Assembly: GCA_902779075.1 (NCBI GenBank)
Contig: CACZAK010000247.1
Coordinates: forward strand, 1-7,002
Origin: an uncultured bacterium
GTDB taxonomy: Bacteria; Verrucomicrobiota; Kiritimatiellia; RFP12; UBA1067
DNA: 7,002 nucleotides
Direction: 5' to 3'
Shown piece after piece: positions 1-6,313 of the stretch. The notes under the pieces were generated by a model. The model worked only from the letters and a program-made list of their open reading frames with translations. It did not search any database and was not told the DNA's origin. Made by a program: the position numbers and the translations under genes. Every line of letters begins with the position of its first letter. Position 1 is the first letter of the stretch.

Positions 1-516
1 CCTCTCCGGACAAGGATGCAGATCGCAAAGCGCGTTCTTTACAGCCCCCGCGATGGTATCCACATAACGATCAATCGTAGGAGGTATGTTCGATGCCGTA
101 CCCCGGCAGACATACAGGCGTTCAGAGCCGTTTCCGATGCGTCGGCTTGCGTAGTAGCCAATAAAGTTGTTCAAAGCATAATGAGTGACAACTTCAATCT
201 TTATTTGGAGATAGCACGTCTCGTATGGCGATGACGGATCCTTTTTCGTGTGCCACTCCTGTTCCACTATGCGGACACGCATGGCAAGCCCCCCGTCGCG
301 TTTGTTCACATCCCTTTCCTTCCCGAACCGCCCGGTTGCCTCAATGGCCGATCTTACAGCGTCGCGGACAACTGCCGCATCAGGTACTTTAACTGCCGCA
401 CTCAAGTCAGGGCGAGCGACATTCCCATCTTTGTCCTCAGCTTTGCGAAAGGCGTTATCGCACGCCTTACGATCAAAGAGCCTCACCTTGCGCAGACGAT
501 CCTCCAATTCCGGCAT
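1..516 (-). CDS. Unrecognised protein, 3' end off the left edge; frame is continuous with the lipocalin tail
   Basis: Reading the minus strand with codons ending at position 1, the frame has no stop from 756 down to 1. The first ATG in that frame is at 516 (MPELEDRLRKVRLFDRK...), giving 172 codons before the window ends. No good Shine-Dalgarno precedes that ATG, and coding character clearly starts earlier, at about 633, where the same frame encodes the C-terminal end of a lipocalin. The part after 516 is first charged and helical, then a mixed segment with alternating hydrophobic residues (LAMRVRIVEQEW, CYLQIKIEVVTHYALNNFIGYYASRR) and a late helix (TIDRYVDTIAGAVKNAL). This suits an alpha/beta periplasmic or surface domain, but I do not recognise the family. 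Most likely it is either a C-terminal extension of the lipocalin, separated from it by a frameshift, or an independent gene started at 516. Base composition is lower in GC than the large gene at 1737-6308. Confidence 0.6.
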   Translation of the reverse strand, partial: MPELEDRLRKVRLFDRKACDNAFRKAEDKDGNVARPDLSAAVKVPDAAVVRDAVRSAIEATGRFGKERDVNKRDGGLAMRVRIVEQEWHTKKDPSSPYETCYLQIKIEVVTHYALNNFIGYYASRRIGNGSERLYVCRGTASNIPPTIDRYVDTIAGAVKNALCDLHPCPER

Positions 517-561
517 CTCAAGCGAGAAGCCATCGCTTTTGATTTCAGGGCATTCGATGAT

Positions 562-633
562 TTCGTCCTGTTTGACCCAGATGAGTTTTTTGGCATCGTA
601 GCCACGGCTGTGGATTTCGTCAAGGATTACATC
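562..633 (-). pseudogene. Out-of-frame C-terminal remnant of the lipocalin
   Basis: From 633 to 562 the frame reads DVILDEIHSRGYDAKKL followed by IWVKQDE. This closely resembles the final helix and strand of bacterial (Blc-type) lipocalins, which end in patterns like 'A.(E/R)GFD..K(L/F)IWV.Q'. It directly follows the lipocalin frame that stops at 627-629, but in a different phase. Between the last in-frame lipocalin residues (FFGPFYADYRV) and this tail a normal family member would have roughly 35 more residues, including the ALV.G.....YLWILSRTP region, and these are absent. The simplest reading is an internal deletion that is not a multiple of three. An assembly error would look the same. Confidence 0.6.
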
Positions 634-971
634 ACGCGGTAGTCGGCGTAGAACGGGCCGAAGAACGAGACGCGCAGAATTCCGGGCGTGTCTGTCGTCT
701 TGCCCTTGCCGATCGCCGTTTTCGGCTTGCCGTTCTTGATGCCCGTGTTGACAACTTTAATCGTACCGTCCGCGTTCTGTGTATAGTTGGCCTTCGCCTG
801 CTCCACGCCGCGCTCGAAGCTGTGGTCGAACCGGGCGATCTCGTACCACTCGCCGAGATAGCGGTTCAAGTCAAGCGACACCACCGGCACATTGTCCACC
901 TTCGGAACGCTCACGCACCCCGCCGCGAGCGCGAGGAATGAGACGAGAATTGTCTTTGTCAGTTTCTGCAT
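627..971 (-). CDS. Blc-type outer-membrane lipocalin lipoprotein, C-terminally truncated
   Basis: Encodes 114 residues. An N-terminal lipoprotein signal (MQKLTKTILVSFLALAAGC) has a lipobox LAAGC, so Cys19 should be lipidated. The lipocalin signature follows at about residues 38-55 (YLGEWYEIARFDHSFERG), then the strand pattern ANYTQNADGTIKVVNTG, and RVSFFGPFYADYRV near the end. These are hallmarks of bacterial Blc lipocalins, which bind fatty acids or lysophospholipids at the outer membrane. Family members are usually about 170-180 residues; this one stops just after FGPFY and so lacks the last strands and the C-terminal helix. Those residues are partly visible in another frame downstream (562-633). 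The barrel should therefore be incomplete, and the gene is probably a pseudogene or a sequence error. The start at 971 is supported by AAAGGAG at 982-988 and by the signal peptide. The stop codon of the upstream gene (979-981) is 7 bases before the ATG, which suggests translational coupling. Confidence 0.85.
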   Translation of the reverse strand: MQKLTKTILVSFLALAAGCVSVPKVDNVPVVSLDLNRYLGEWYEIARFDHSFERGVEQAKANYTQNADGTIKVVNTGIKNGKPKTAIGKGKTTDTPGILRVSFFGPFYADYRVM

Positions 972-973
972 GT

Positions 974-1009
974 TTCATCTACTCCTTTCGCTTGCCGCCG
1001 CAGGGCGCG
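974..1009 (-). repeat. Leader repeat copy A (GC-rich element plus RBS)
   Basis: A 36-base block that matches positions 1598-1633 at 35 of 36 bases; the only difference is at 1002 versus 1626. On the minus strand it runs from the GC-rich element (CGCGCCCTGCGGCGG) through GCAAGCG to AAAGGAG and TAGATGAA, and the lipocalin ATG follows two bases later. It encodes the last residues and stop codon of the 165-residue protein while supplying the ribosome binding site of the lipocalin. Similarity continues past the repeat into the signal-peptide codons. Confidence 0.85.
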
Positions 1010-1476
1010 TCAGTTATAACAAAATAGTGTTCAACAAAATAGTCCGGTGCCGAGACTCTTCCTTCATTGAGCCAGGCGGGGACTCCATCGGCCTTTATCG
1101 TTTCATAACCAATAAACTCATATTTTTCGCGAACGCTTGCCGCTTCATCCTTGTTGAGAAGCACTTTTAGGGTGGCTCTACACCCCTTCCCATTGATTGA
1201 ATGAACATTTATGTAAAAGACATTTTCCGCATCATCACTCTTTTTCATAGGGTGTAGAGGTTTGTCTATCCAACCCCGAACCTTACACCTTGTTCCAAGC
1301 GGAACTCCAAGCGCACCAATCTTGCACGCCTTTCCCGCTTCAAATCCTGCCTTGAACGCCAGTTGCTTCTCTACGATCTTGTGGGCAGTCCCAGCCTGTT
1401 CACCGATGTAAAATCCGACTCCCACAAGTACAAACACGACGCCCATCACGCCGCATACAACTATAATCCTTTTCAT
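979..1476 (-). CDS. Unrecognised protein with N-terminal membrane anchor and possible OB-like domain
   Basis: Encodes 165 residues starting at the ATG at 1476, chosen because TCCTCCC at 1481-1487 (GGGAGGA on the coding strand) lies 4 bases upstream. A longer frame back to 1602 has no comparable signal and overlaps a better small gene. Residues 3-24 (RIIVVCGVMGVVFVLVGVGF) form one hydrophobic helix with no lipobox, so an anchor or uncleaved signal is likely. A Gly/Ala-rich helix follows (residues ~25-50), then a beta-rich region: LGVPLGTRCKVRGWID, NVFYINVHSIN, CRATLKVLLN, YEFIGYETI, YFVEHYFVIT. That strand pattern could be an OB-like barrel outside the cytoplasmic membrane; this is a guess from pattern only. 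The final ten residues (DAPCGGKRKE) are encoded by a dispersed repeat and may not belong to the ancestral fold. It sits in a tight run between two lipoprotein genes. Confidence 0.7.
   Translation of the reverse strand: MKRIIVVCGVMGVVFVLVGVGFYIGEQAGTAHKIVEKQLAFKAGFEAGKACKIGALGVPLGTRCKVRGWIDKPLHPMKKSDDAENVFYINVHSINGKGCRATLKVLLNKDEAASVREKYEFIGYETIKADGVPAWLNEGRVSAPDYFVEHYFVITDAPCGGKRKE
982..988 (-). promoter_or_regulatory. Ribosome binding site of the lipocalin, overlapping the upstream gene's end
   Basis: AAAGGAG on the minus strand, with its 3' end 10 bases before the ATG at 971. It is inside the last codons of the 165-residue gene, whose stop TAG follows immediately. The same heptamer in the same surroundings precedes the 35-residue lipoprotein. 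Confidence 0.75.
1013..1021 (-). promoter_or_regulatory. Possible weak extended -10 upstream of the lipocalin
   Basis: The minus strand reads TGTTATAAC, a TGn extended -10 with a hexamer one base from consensus, about 42 bases upstream of the lipocalin ATG. No -35 is recognisable at 16-18 bases. It lies within the codons for YFVIT of the 165-residue protein, so it may be coincidence in an AT-rich stretch. It could give the lipocalin an internal start of transcription. Confidence 0.25.
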
Positions 1477-1480
1477 CGTC

Positions 1481-1487
1481 TCCTCCC
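1481..1487 (-). promoter_or_regulatory. Ribosome binding site of the 165-residue protein
   Basis: GGGAGGA on the minus strand fills most of the 11-base gap between the TAA of the small lipoprotein (1488-1490) and the ATG at 1476. This spacing fixes the start codon and argues that the two genes share one transcript. Confidence 0.7.
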
Positions 1488-1595
1488 TTAGTTGTTTAGT
1501 TTGCCGTTTTCTTTTACGCACATGCCGATGGTGTGCCATAAACAGCCCGCAAGCGCGAGGGATGAAACGAGAATTGCCTTTGTTAGCTTCCGCAT
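1488..1595 (-). CDS. Small 35-residue lipoprotein
   Basis: Encodes MRKLTKAILVSSLALAGC followed by LWHTIGMCVKENGKLNN and TAA. The N-terminus is a complete lipoprotein signal with lipobox LAGC, so Cys18 would become the lipidated first residue of an 18-residue mature peptide. The start is supported by AAAGGAG at 1606-1612, ten bases upstream. The first 16 codons match those of the lipocalin gene at about 41 of 48 bases and the upstream 36 bases match at 35, so the signal was copied between the two genes; the mature parts are unrelated. Most differences are synonymous or conservative (Q/R, T/A, F/S), which favours a real, translated signal peptide. The 165-residue gene starts 11 bases downstream. 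The size resembles entericidin-like or lysis-type small lipoproteins, but no specific family is recognised. It could also be a remnant of a longer lipoprotein. Outer-membrane sorting is plausible, since the residue after Cys is Leu rather than Asp. Confidence 0.7.
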   Translation of the reverse strand: MRKLTKAILVSSLALAGCLWHTIGMCVKENGKLNN

Positions 1596-1597
1596 CC

Positions 1598-1639
1598 TTC
1601 ATCTACTCCTTTCGCTTGCCGCCGCGGGGCGCGCTCCGC
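1598..1639 (-). repeat. Leader repeat copy B (GC-rich element plus RBS)
   Basis: Positions 1598-1633 match copy A (974-1009) at 35 of 36 bases. The GC-rich half, 1619-1639, also matches copy C (6418-6438) at 19 of 21 bases, with both differences being transitions. All three copies point the same way relative to transcription. This copy supplies the ribosome binding site (AAAGGAG, 1606-1612) of the 35-residue lipoprotein. Its left arm can fold with the adjoining bases (GGGCG...CGCCC), but no T-run follows, so it does not look like an intrinsic terminator. Confidence 0.8.
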
Positions 1640-1731
1640 CCGTCGCCAGCCATCGCCGCCATCGCGCTCAAGGCGCAACCTAACAGAAAAACGTGCCCTG
1701 CCTCAATGGGAATCTTTGTGAGTAAGGACAT
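1603..1731 (-). CDS. Doubtful 42-codon ORF in the gap after the large gene
   Basis: The ATG at 1731 lies 5 bases after the TGA of the large gene (1737-1739), and the frame runs to a TAG at 1603-1605 inside repeat copy B. It starts MSLLTKIPIEAG, has one short hydrophobic stretch (HVFLLGCALSAMAAMAG) and ends SAPRGGKRKE, the same repeat-encoded tail as the 165-residue protein. AAGGA lies about 10 bases before the ATG, but within an inverted repeat at the end of the large gene. There is no homology I recognise, and the GC-rich end is explained by the repeat. It may simply be non-coding spacer. The 141-base gap otherwise shows no convincing promoter or terminator. Confidence 0.15.
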   Translation of the reverse strand: MSLLTKIPIEAGHVFLLGCALSAMAAMAGDGRSAPRGGKRKE

Positions 1732-1736
1732 ACAGT

Positions 1737-4700
1737 TCACCGTTCCTTGGGAACACGGCGGTAGCGGTAGTTGGAGAACGACGTGTTCTTGAAGAGCTTC
1801 CACACGGGCAGCACGTCGCCGTTGGGCTGGATGCGGTCACGCATCCGGGACATGTCCGTTGACTCGTCTAGCGGAGCGGAATAGACCTCATTCCCGTCGA
1901 CGGATATTGACAGCTTTCCATCTGTGGTCTTCAATGAGAAGGCATGGGAGTCTTTGACCTGGAGATTTCCGGTGGAGACGTTGAGCATGGGGAACGATCC
2001 GATCTCAAGGGAGGCCTTGTCCGCATCCTTTTTTGCGTCTTCTTCGTTTTCCCGCGTGTACGCCTGCACAAAGTAGTGGTCGCCTTTCTCGTCCCGACAG
2101 AAACCGATGTACGGGAACGCCCACGAGGAATTTTCGGCGCAAAAACCGGAGAATACCCTTGCAAGTCCCCATCCGACGTTCCAGACCCGCTGCTTCGCGT
2201 CCCTCTTCTCGAAATGTACGGTCGCCTCTATCTCCACGCCGATTCCCGGAATCGGTGACTGGACGCGGTAGTAGCCCTTTCTGTCGCTGCGTATCCTTGC
2301 CCTGCCGTCCGGGTCGGTGCCGGTGATGCCCCACCAGTGGTTCGCCTCGCCGCCGGCCCTTGACGGCATGATGTCAATCCATCCGCCGACCTTTTCCTGC
2401 GCAAACCTGCGCTCGGCGAAGAACCGACCGGACGCAAGGTACTTCTCCGCCGAACTCGGGTTCCTGATCTGCTCGAGTTCCGCGTACATCTTGAACGCCT
2501 CGTCGTGGCGACCTGCGGCGGCGGCCTCTTCGGCCTTCAGGAAATCCTCCGCCCGCGCGCTGTTGGAAAGCACCTCGAACACGTGCCGCAGATAGATGCC
2601 GTCAAGGGCGGGCGAATCCACCCTCCGAAGCCATTGCGCGGAGCGGTACTGGCGCAGGGGCGACCGGATGGATTTCCAGTAACGGCGCACGCTCGCCCAG
2701 TCGCCGCGCTGCATCGCAAGCGACATTCCCATGCCGCGGAACACGTCCGCCGACGGCATGAACTCCGTCTCAGGCGCGGCGGCGTATGCGTCGAACATCG
2801 CATAGAGGGCCTTTGCCATGTCGGGGGTGATGATCTTCTCCACCACACCCTTCTGCGTCATGCCGTCGGCCTCCGCCGTAAACAGCTTGTCCAAAGCGGT
2901 GGCGGCGCCCCTGTACGAGAACGTAGAACGGACGTCCACGTTGGTGGCACACTCCATCACGAAGTCGCGGAGGAACTCCGTGGAACCACCCCAGCGCGAC
3001 GTCTGGAAATGCAGGCACCGCTCAATCGTCTCCGCGCTGCAGTCCAGCGAATTCGAGACGGACGTCATGGCCCATGAAAGCGGATCGCCGCCGACCGCAC
3101 AGGAACGTCCGGCGAGACTGGAGAGCATCATCGCCGCGCGAGGCTCCTCCGGACGCAGCCTCACCGCCGCCAAGAGGTTCGACGCCGCGATTGCGTTGTT
3201 GTCGCCCCAGCCCTTCCAGCCCTCCTCCGTCACGCTGCTCGCCCATCCGGAACCGCGCGCGTCGAATGCCTTGTCCATGTAGTCCTGCGCCGTCTGGCAC
3301 AGCGTCAGGTATTCGTCGCCAAACGCCTTCAATGCGCCTGGCGGCAAACGCTGGATATCGGCAAAGCGCTCAAGGATGCGCCGGTCGGCCGACTTGTAGA
3401 TGCCGACGACCAGCCCAAACGCCTTTTCGTACTCCGCCCGCGCATTCTCGAGCGGCTTCCTTGGCTCGTCCTTTTTCCTCTTGATGTGGTAGGCTGCGCT
3501 CTTGAAGGCATACGCGCGAAGCACGAATCCCAAGACCGGCTCGCGTTTGAAGTCGTGGTTTGCGACGGCCTCCCTGAACACACGGTTTCCCTGCCAATAC
3601 TTGGAATCTCCCTCCAGACCGATGTAATGGACGATCGCGACGGCGGCGTCACGGCACTTCGCCCGCCAAAGGGCACTCGCCTCAGCGCACTCCGTTCCCG
3701 TAGGGAACTCGTCGCGGCCTGTCGCCAGATAACGTGCAAGGGCGCGGCGGACGTCCTTTACGCGCTTCGCGTCTTTCTCCGACATCCCGGCCGGTGGCAC
3801 GAACGCATCTACGAAATGCCGCACGTAGAACGGCATGGCGACATTCGTCCAGTAGTCGGTCTCAAGCTTCGCGTTATCCGGGCGCGGCAACCGGAACTTC
3901 GGGTGCATACGCGCCGCCTCCACCATCTTATCGCCGTCGTCATCGTCTGCGTCGTCGTCCTTGTCTTCCCTGCCGTCCTTGTCATCGTCCGCCTTCGCGC
4001 CGCTCGCCTTCTTCGCCTTATCGGCGAGGTAGGCTTCCCGCATGGCCTTGAGCTGGTTGAAACGTCTTTCCTGTCCGTCGATCAGCTCTGCCTTTTTCTT
4101 CTCCATGTGCGCGGGCACCTGCATCGCGCGCGCTTCGGCGAACGCCTTGGTGTAAAGCGGTATGTATTTTCCGGCGATGCGTTCAAACATGATCTTGTAA
4201 AGGAAGTCAGACATCTCCTTTTCGAGTTTGCGCTTCTCCTTCTTCGACAGTTTCCCATCCGGTTTCGGGAACTTTGCCTTGACCTCATCTATCGCGCCCT
4301 CCATTTCCTTCTGCATGTTCTCGTCATGGCGGTTGAGGACGGCTTCTATGGGCTTGATGTACTTCTCAACGTCCGGTGCCTCGCGTATTGTCGTGGCAAG
4401 CGTTTCGAGATATTTCACAGGTCCGCCCTCTTCATAGCCGAGTTTGGTGATCTTCTTGCCATCGCCGTCAAGGACAAGCACGGTCGGGAATCCCTTGACT
4501 TCATACTTCTCCGTAATCCTCTCGTTGTTCTTCCTGCCATGCTTGGACAGAAGTTTCTTGTTCTGCGGATTGTCGATGTACACGAGTTCATACGTGTTTG
4601 TCGCCACCTTTCGGAACGCCTCGGTCGAAAGGACTTCCTTTTCAAGCGCCTTGCACCAGTGGCACCAGTCGCTTCCGCTGAACACCACGACGACATGCCG

Positions 4701-6308
4701 CCTGTTCCTCTTGGCACGCTTGAGCGCCGCGCCAAGATTGTCGGTGAAACCTTCTGGCGTAGATGTCGCCGCGCCGGGGCGGTCAGACGAGTCTTCGCCC
4801 GCCTTCGCGACGGTGATCTTCGTTCCGAGCCCTTGGATCAGTCCGTCGGCTACCACCTTGGCCTTGAAGGGATTGCCCTTGAAGAGCAGCGTGGCCTTCA
4901 TGGACGCCGTGTTGACAATTTTTGAACCGATGTAGTCGTCACAGGCAATGTCCTTTACGGTCAGCCGGTGTCCGTTGAGGTCAAGGACGGTTCCGCCGTT
5001 GAGGATGAGCGCTCCGCGATCCGACCAGTCCGCGTCCGCGTCGAGCCTGACATTGTTCGTACCCTTCCCCTGCGGGAAGTTCGCGGCGTTGAACGCCATC
5101 GCCGCCCCACCGTTCACGGAAACGGCGAAAGGCACGGGGCCGACGTTCCCGCCGTAGTCCTTGTTCGAGCCGTAGTTGCCGAAGGTGTCTCCCGCAATGA
5201 TTGTGAAGCGGTGCCAGCCCTCCGTCACCTTCACGGTCGATTTCGCCTCGCCATTGTAGGAGTTGTTGTACAACACGTTCCTGTTGTCGATGTAGAGGGC
5301 GAAGTAGTCGTCGAACTTCTGACTGATGTTCCAGACGCCCGCCTTGTCCGCCGACACCTGGAACCAGCCGTCGAAGCGCAACTGCGAATGTTTCAGGTTC
5401 TCCCCCTGCCAACTTGAGTTGGAGCCGTTGAGGTTAGCGATGTCGCCCGCCCCCTGTGCGACGTAGCCGGGAAGCGATATGGACATCCACGAATTGTCGT
5501 TCATGCCTTTGCGGTCGGCGTCATACGAGATTCTGCCCCACTGCGTCGCGGGATGCGCAACCGGGCCGACCGCGTGGCCGCCGCCAAGCTTCACGGGGCC
5601 GGCGTCAAGCCTGTTCCCGACGGGACAGAAAATCGTCTCGCTCACGGCATCGTAGACACCCGCCACGCCGTCCTTCACACATGGCCTGTAGTCGCGCACA
5701 AGCACGTAATTCGCCGCGTCCTCGCCGTTCGTCTGCCATATTCTGCAGTGGTAGAGACGCCCCAGGTGGTTATCCGTCGCCCGGTCACCCGAAGATTCCT
5801 TGCAATGGTCTGCAAAAAGATACATGGACACGCCGGTGTCGATAATCCCCTCCGTTCCGCCCCACGAGACGGAACCGGTCTCCACCACACCGTTCCATCT
5901 TGTGCATCGGCCAGAGATCGTTCCGTCTGGGGCGATTTCGGATTCCACAAGGAAGTTGCCGCCGTATGGAACGTAGGCGTAACTGTCCTCCTTGAATTTC
6001 GTTCCGTACTGGAACCTGACGGACTCCCTCCAGAAACCCAGCAGGTGAAAACGCTTTTCCGTCGCGTCTTTACGGAACGAACCGAGCAGGCACGGATAAG
6101 TGCCGCTGTTGGCGTTGCTGAACCAGATCTCCGCCTTGGTTCCGCACTTGCCAGTGATGCCCGTATCAACGTAAAGCGCACCGTTCGGCTGTACCCACTC
6201 GACGAAGTAGTCGGGCGTATTCTCCGGCGTCGGCGCACCATACGACGGCGTGGACACCACCGCAAGCGCAAATCCAATCACGCCAAGTGCAGCTATCATC
6301 TTCTTCAT
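1737..6308 (-). CDS. Giant exported chimera: LamG-like, PA14-like, thioredoxin fold, helical repeats
   Basis: Encodes 1523 residues from the ATG at 6308, preferred over an ATG at 6329 because AAGGAGG lies 5 bases upstream and a clean signal peptide starts there (MKKMIAALGVIGFALAVVST, cleavage near residue 24). Domains: ~31-235 LamG-like jelly roll (VEWVQPNGALYVDTGI; later YHCRIWQTN and LVRDYRPC); ~255-405 PA14-like (FDGWFQVSADKAGVWNI, FDDYFALYIDN, EGWHRFTIIAGD); ~415-480 beta segment (LILNGGTVLDLNGHRLTV); ~520-645 Thioredoxin_7-like fold with FSGSDWCHWCKALEKEVL, active-site Cys549 and Cys552, and cis-Pro608 in KGFPTVLV; ~646-770 charged helices; 774-793 Asp-rich linker; ~800-1300 helical region with ARGSGWASSVTEEGWKGWG at ~1017-1035, reminiscent of DUF4034/TPR-like proteins; ~1305-1523 beta-sandwich (SLKTTDGKLSISVDGNEVY). 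The LamG and PA14 parts suggest surface glycan or protein binding. The CHWC site suggests disulfide or thiol chemistry outside the cytoplasm. The actual role is unknown. It has its own promoter. Confidence 0.9.
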   Translation of the reverse strand: MKKMIAALGVIGFALAVVSTPSYGAPTPENTPDYFVEWVQPNGALYVDTGITGKCGTKAEIWFSNANSGTYPCLLGSFRKDATEKRFHLLGFWRESVRFQYGTKFKEDSYAYVPYGGNFLVESEIAPDGTISGRCTRWNGVVETGSVSWGGTEGIIDTGVSMYLFADHCKESSGDRATDNHLGRLYHCRIWQTNGEDAANYVLVRDYRPCVKDGVAGVYDAVSETIFCPVGNRLDAGPVKLGGGHAVGPVAHPATQWGRISYDADRKGMNDNSWMSISLPGYVAQGAGDIANLNGSNSSWQGENLKHSQLRFDGWFQVSADKAGVWNISQKFDDYFALYIDNRNVLYNNSYNGEAKSTVKVTEGWHRFTIIAGDTFGNYGSNKDYGGNVGPVPFAVSVNGGAAMAFNAANFPQGKGTNNVRLDADADWSDRGALILNGGTVLDLNGHRLTVKDIACDDYIGSKIVNTASMKATLLFKGNPFKAKVVADGLIQGLGTKITVAKAGEDSSDRPGAATSTPEGFTDNLGAALKRAKRNRRHVVVVFSGSDWCHWCKALEKEVLSTEAFRKVATNTYELVYIDNPQNKKLLSKHGRKNNERITEKYEVKGFPTVLVLDGDGKKITKLGYEEGGPVKYLETLATTIREAPDVEKYIKPIEAVLNRHDENMQKEMEGAIDEVKAKFPKPDGKLSKKEKRKLEKEMSDFLYKIMFERIAGKYIPLYTKAFAEARAMQVPAHMEKKKAELIDGQERRFNQLKAMREAYLADKAKKASGAKADDDKDGREDKDDDADDDDGDKMVEAARMHPKFRLPRPDNAKLETDYWTNVAMPFYVRHFVDAFVPPAGMSEKDAKRVKDVRRALARYLATGRDEFPTGTECAEASALWRAKCRDAAVAIVHYIGLEGDSKYWQGNRVFREAVANHDFKREPVLGFVLRAYAFKSAAYHIKRKKDEPRKPLENARAEYEKAFGLVVGIYKSADRRILERFADIQRLPPGALKAFGDEYLTLCQTAQDYMDKAFDARGSGWASSVTEEGWKGWGDNNAIAASNLLAAVRLRPEEPRAAMMLSSLAGRSCAVGGDPLSWAMTSVSNSLDCSAETIERCLHFQTSRWGGSTEFLRDFVMECATNVDVRSTFSYRGAATALDKLFTAEADGMTQKGVVEKIITPDMAKALYAMFDAYAAAPETEFMPSADVFRGMGMSLAMQRGDWASVRRYWKSIRSPLRQYRSAQWLRRVDSPALDGIYLRHVFEVLSNSARAEDFLKAEEAAAAGRHDEAFKMYAELEQIRNPSSAEKYLASGRFFAERRFAQEKVGGWIDIMPSRAGGEANHWWGITGTDPDGRARIRSDRKGYYRVQSPIPGIGVEIEATVHFEKRDAKQRVWNVGWGLARVFSGFCAENSSWAFPYIGFCRDEKGDHYFVQAYTRENEEDAKKDADKASLEIGSFPMLNVSTGNLQVKDSHAFSLKTTDGKLSISVDGNEVYSAPLDESTDMSRMRDRIQPNGDVLPVWKLFKNTSFSNYRYRRVPKER
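3930..3989 (-). other. Asp-rich linker inside the giant protein
   Basis: Encodes residues 774-793, with 13 Asp in 20 positions plus Lys, Gly, Arg and Glu (DDDKDGREDK then DDDADDDDGD). It separates the thioredoxin/charged-helix half from the long helical half. It is probably a flexible acidic spacer and could bind cations. It is not a recognised EF-hand or thrombospondin type-3 repeat, because the regular DxDxDG spacing is absent. Confidence 0.7.
4374..4751 (-). other. Thioredoxin-fold domain with CHWC active site
   Basis: Encodes residues ~520-645 of the giant protein. Order: amphipathic helix (LGAALKRAKRNRR), strand HVVVVFSG, then SDWCHWCKALEKEVL with codons for the two Cys at 4662-4664 and 4653-4655. 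Next come YELVYIDNPQN, the substrate-side loop KGFPTVLVLDGDG with cis-Pro, and a closing helix. This is the full Thioredoxin_7/DsbD-gamma-like pattern with both catalytic cysteines kept, so redox activity is plausible. The partner that would reduce or oxidise it is not in the window. Confidence 0.85.
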
Positions 6309-6313
6309 CGTTT

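Noticed and set aside
250..642. 117- and 130-residue plus-strand frames near the left end
   Set aside because: Both are antisense to the open minus-strand frame that carries the lipocalin tail; no RBS and no coherent domain pattern.
1477..1602. N-terminal extension of the 165-residue protein to an ATG at 1602
   Set aside because: The extra 42 residues read the small lipoprotein's DNA in a different frame and have no RBS of their own. The ATG at 1476 has GGGAGGA at the right distance and starts a clear membrane segment.
1740..1758. Inverted repeat (GTTCC/GGAAC around TTG) at the end of the giant gene as a terminator
   Set aside because: The stem is only 5 bp plus weak flanks, overlaps coding sequence just before the stop, and is not followed by a T-run.
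3930..3989. Asp-rich stretch as a calcium-binding repeat
   Set aside because: It lacks the regular DxDxDG spacing of EF-hand or type-3 repeats; treated as an acidic linker.
3486..4925. 479-residue open frame on the plus strand
   Set aside because: It lies fully antisense to the giant gene, across its thioredoxin-containing middle. It has no RBS, no recognisable motifs and a composition expected from the complement of GC-rich codons.
1030..6210. Shared peptide PDYFVE near the C-terminus of the 165-residue protein and near the N-terminus of the giant protein
   Set aside because: Only six residues, with different codons and different surroundings; no evidence of common origin.
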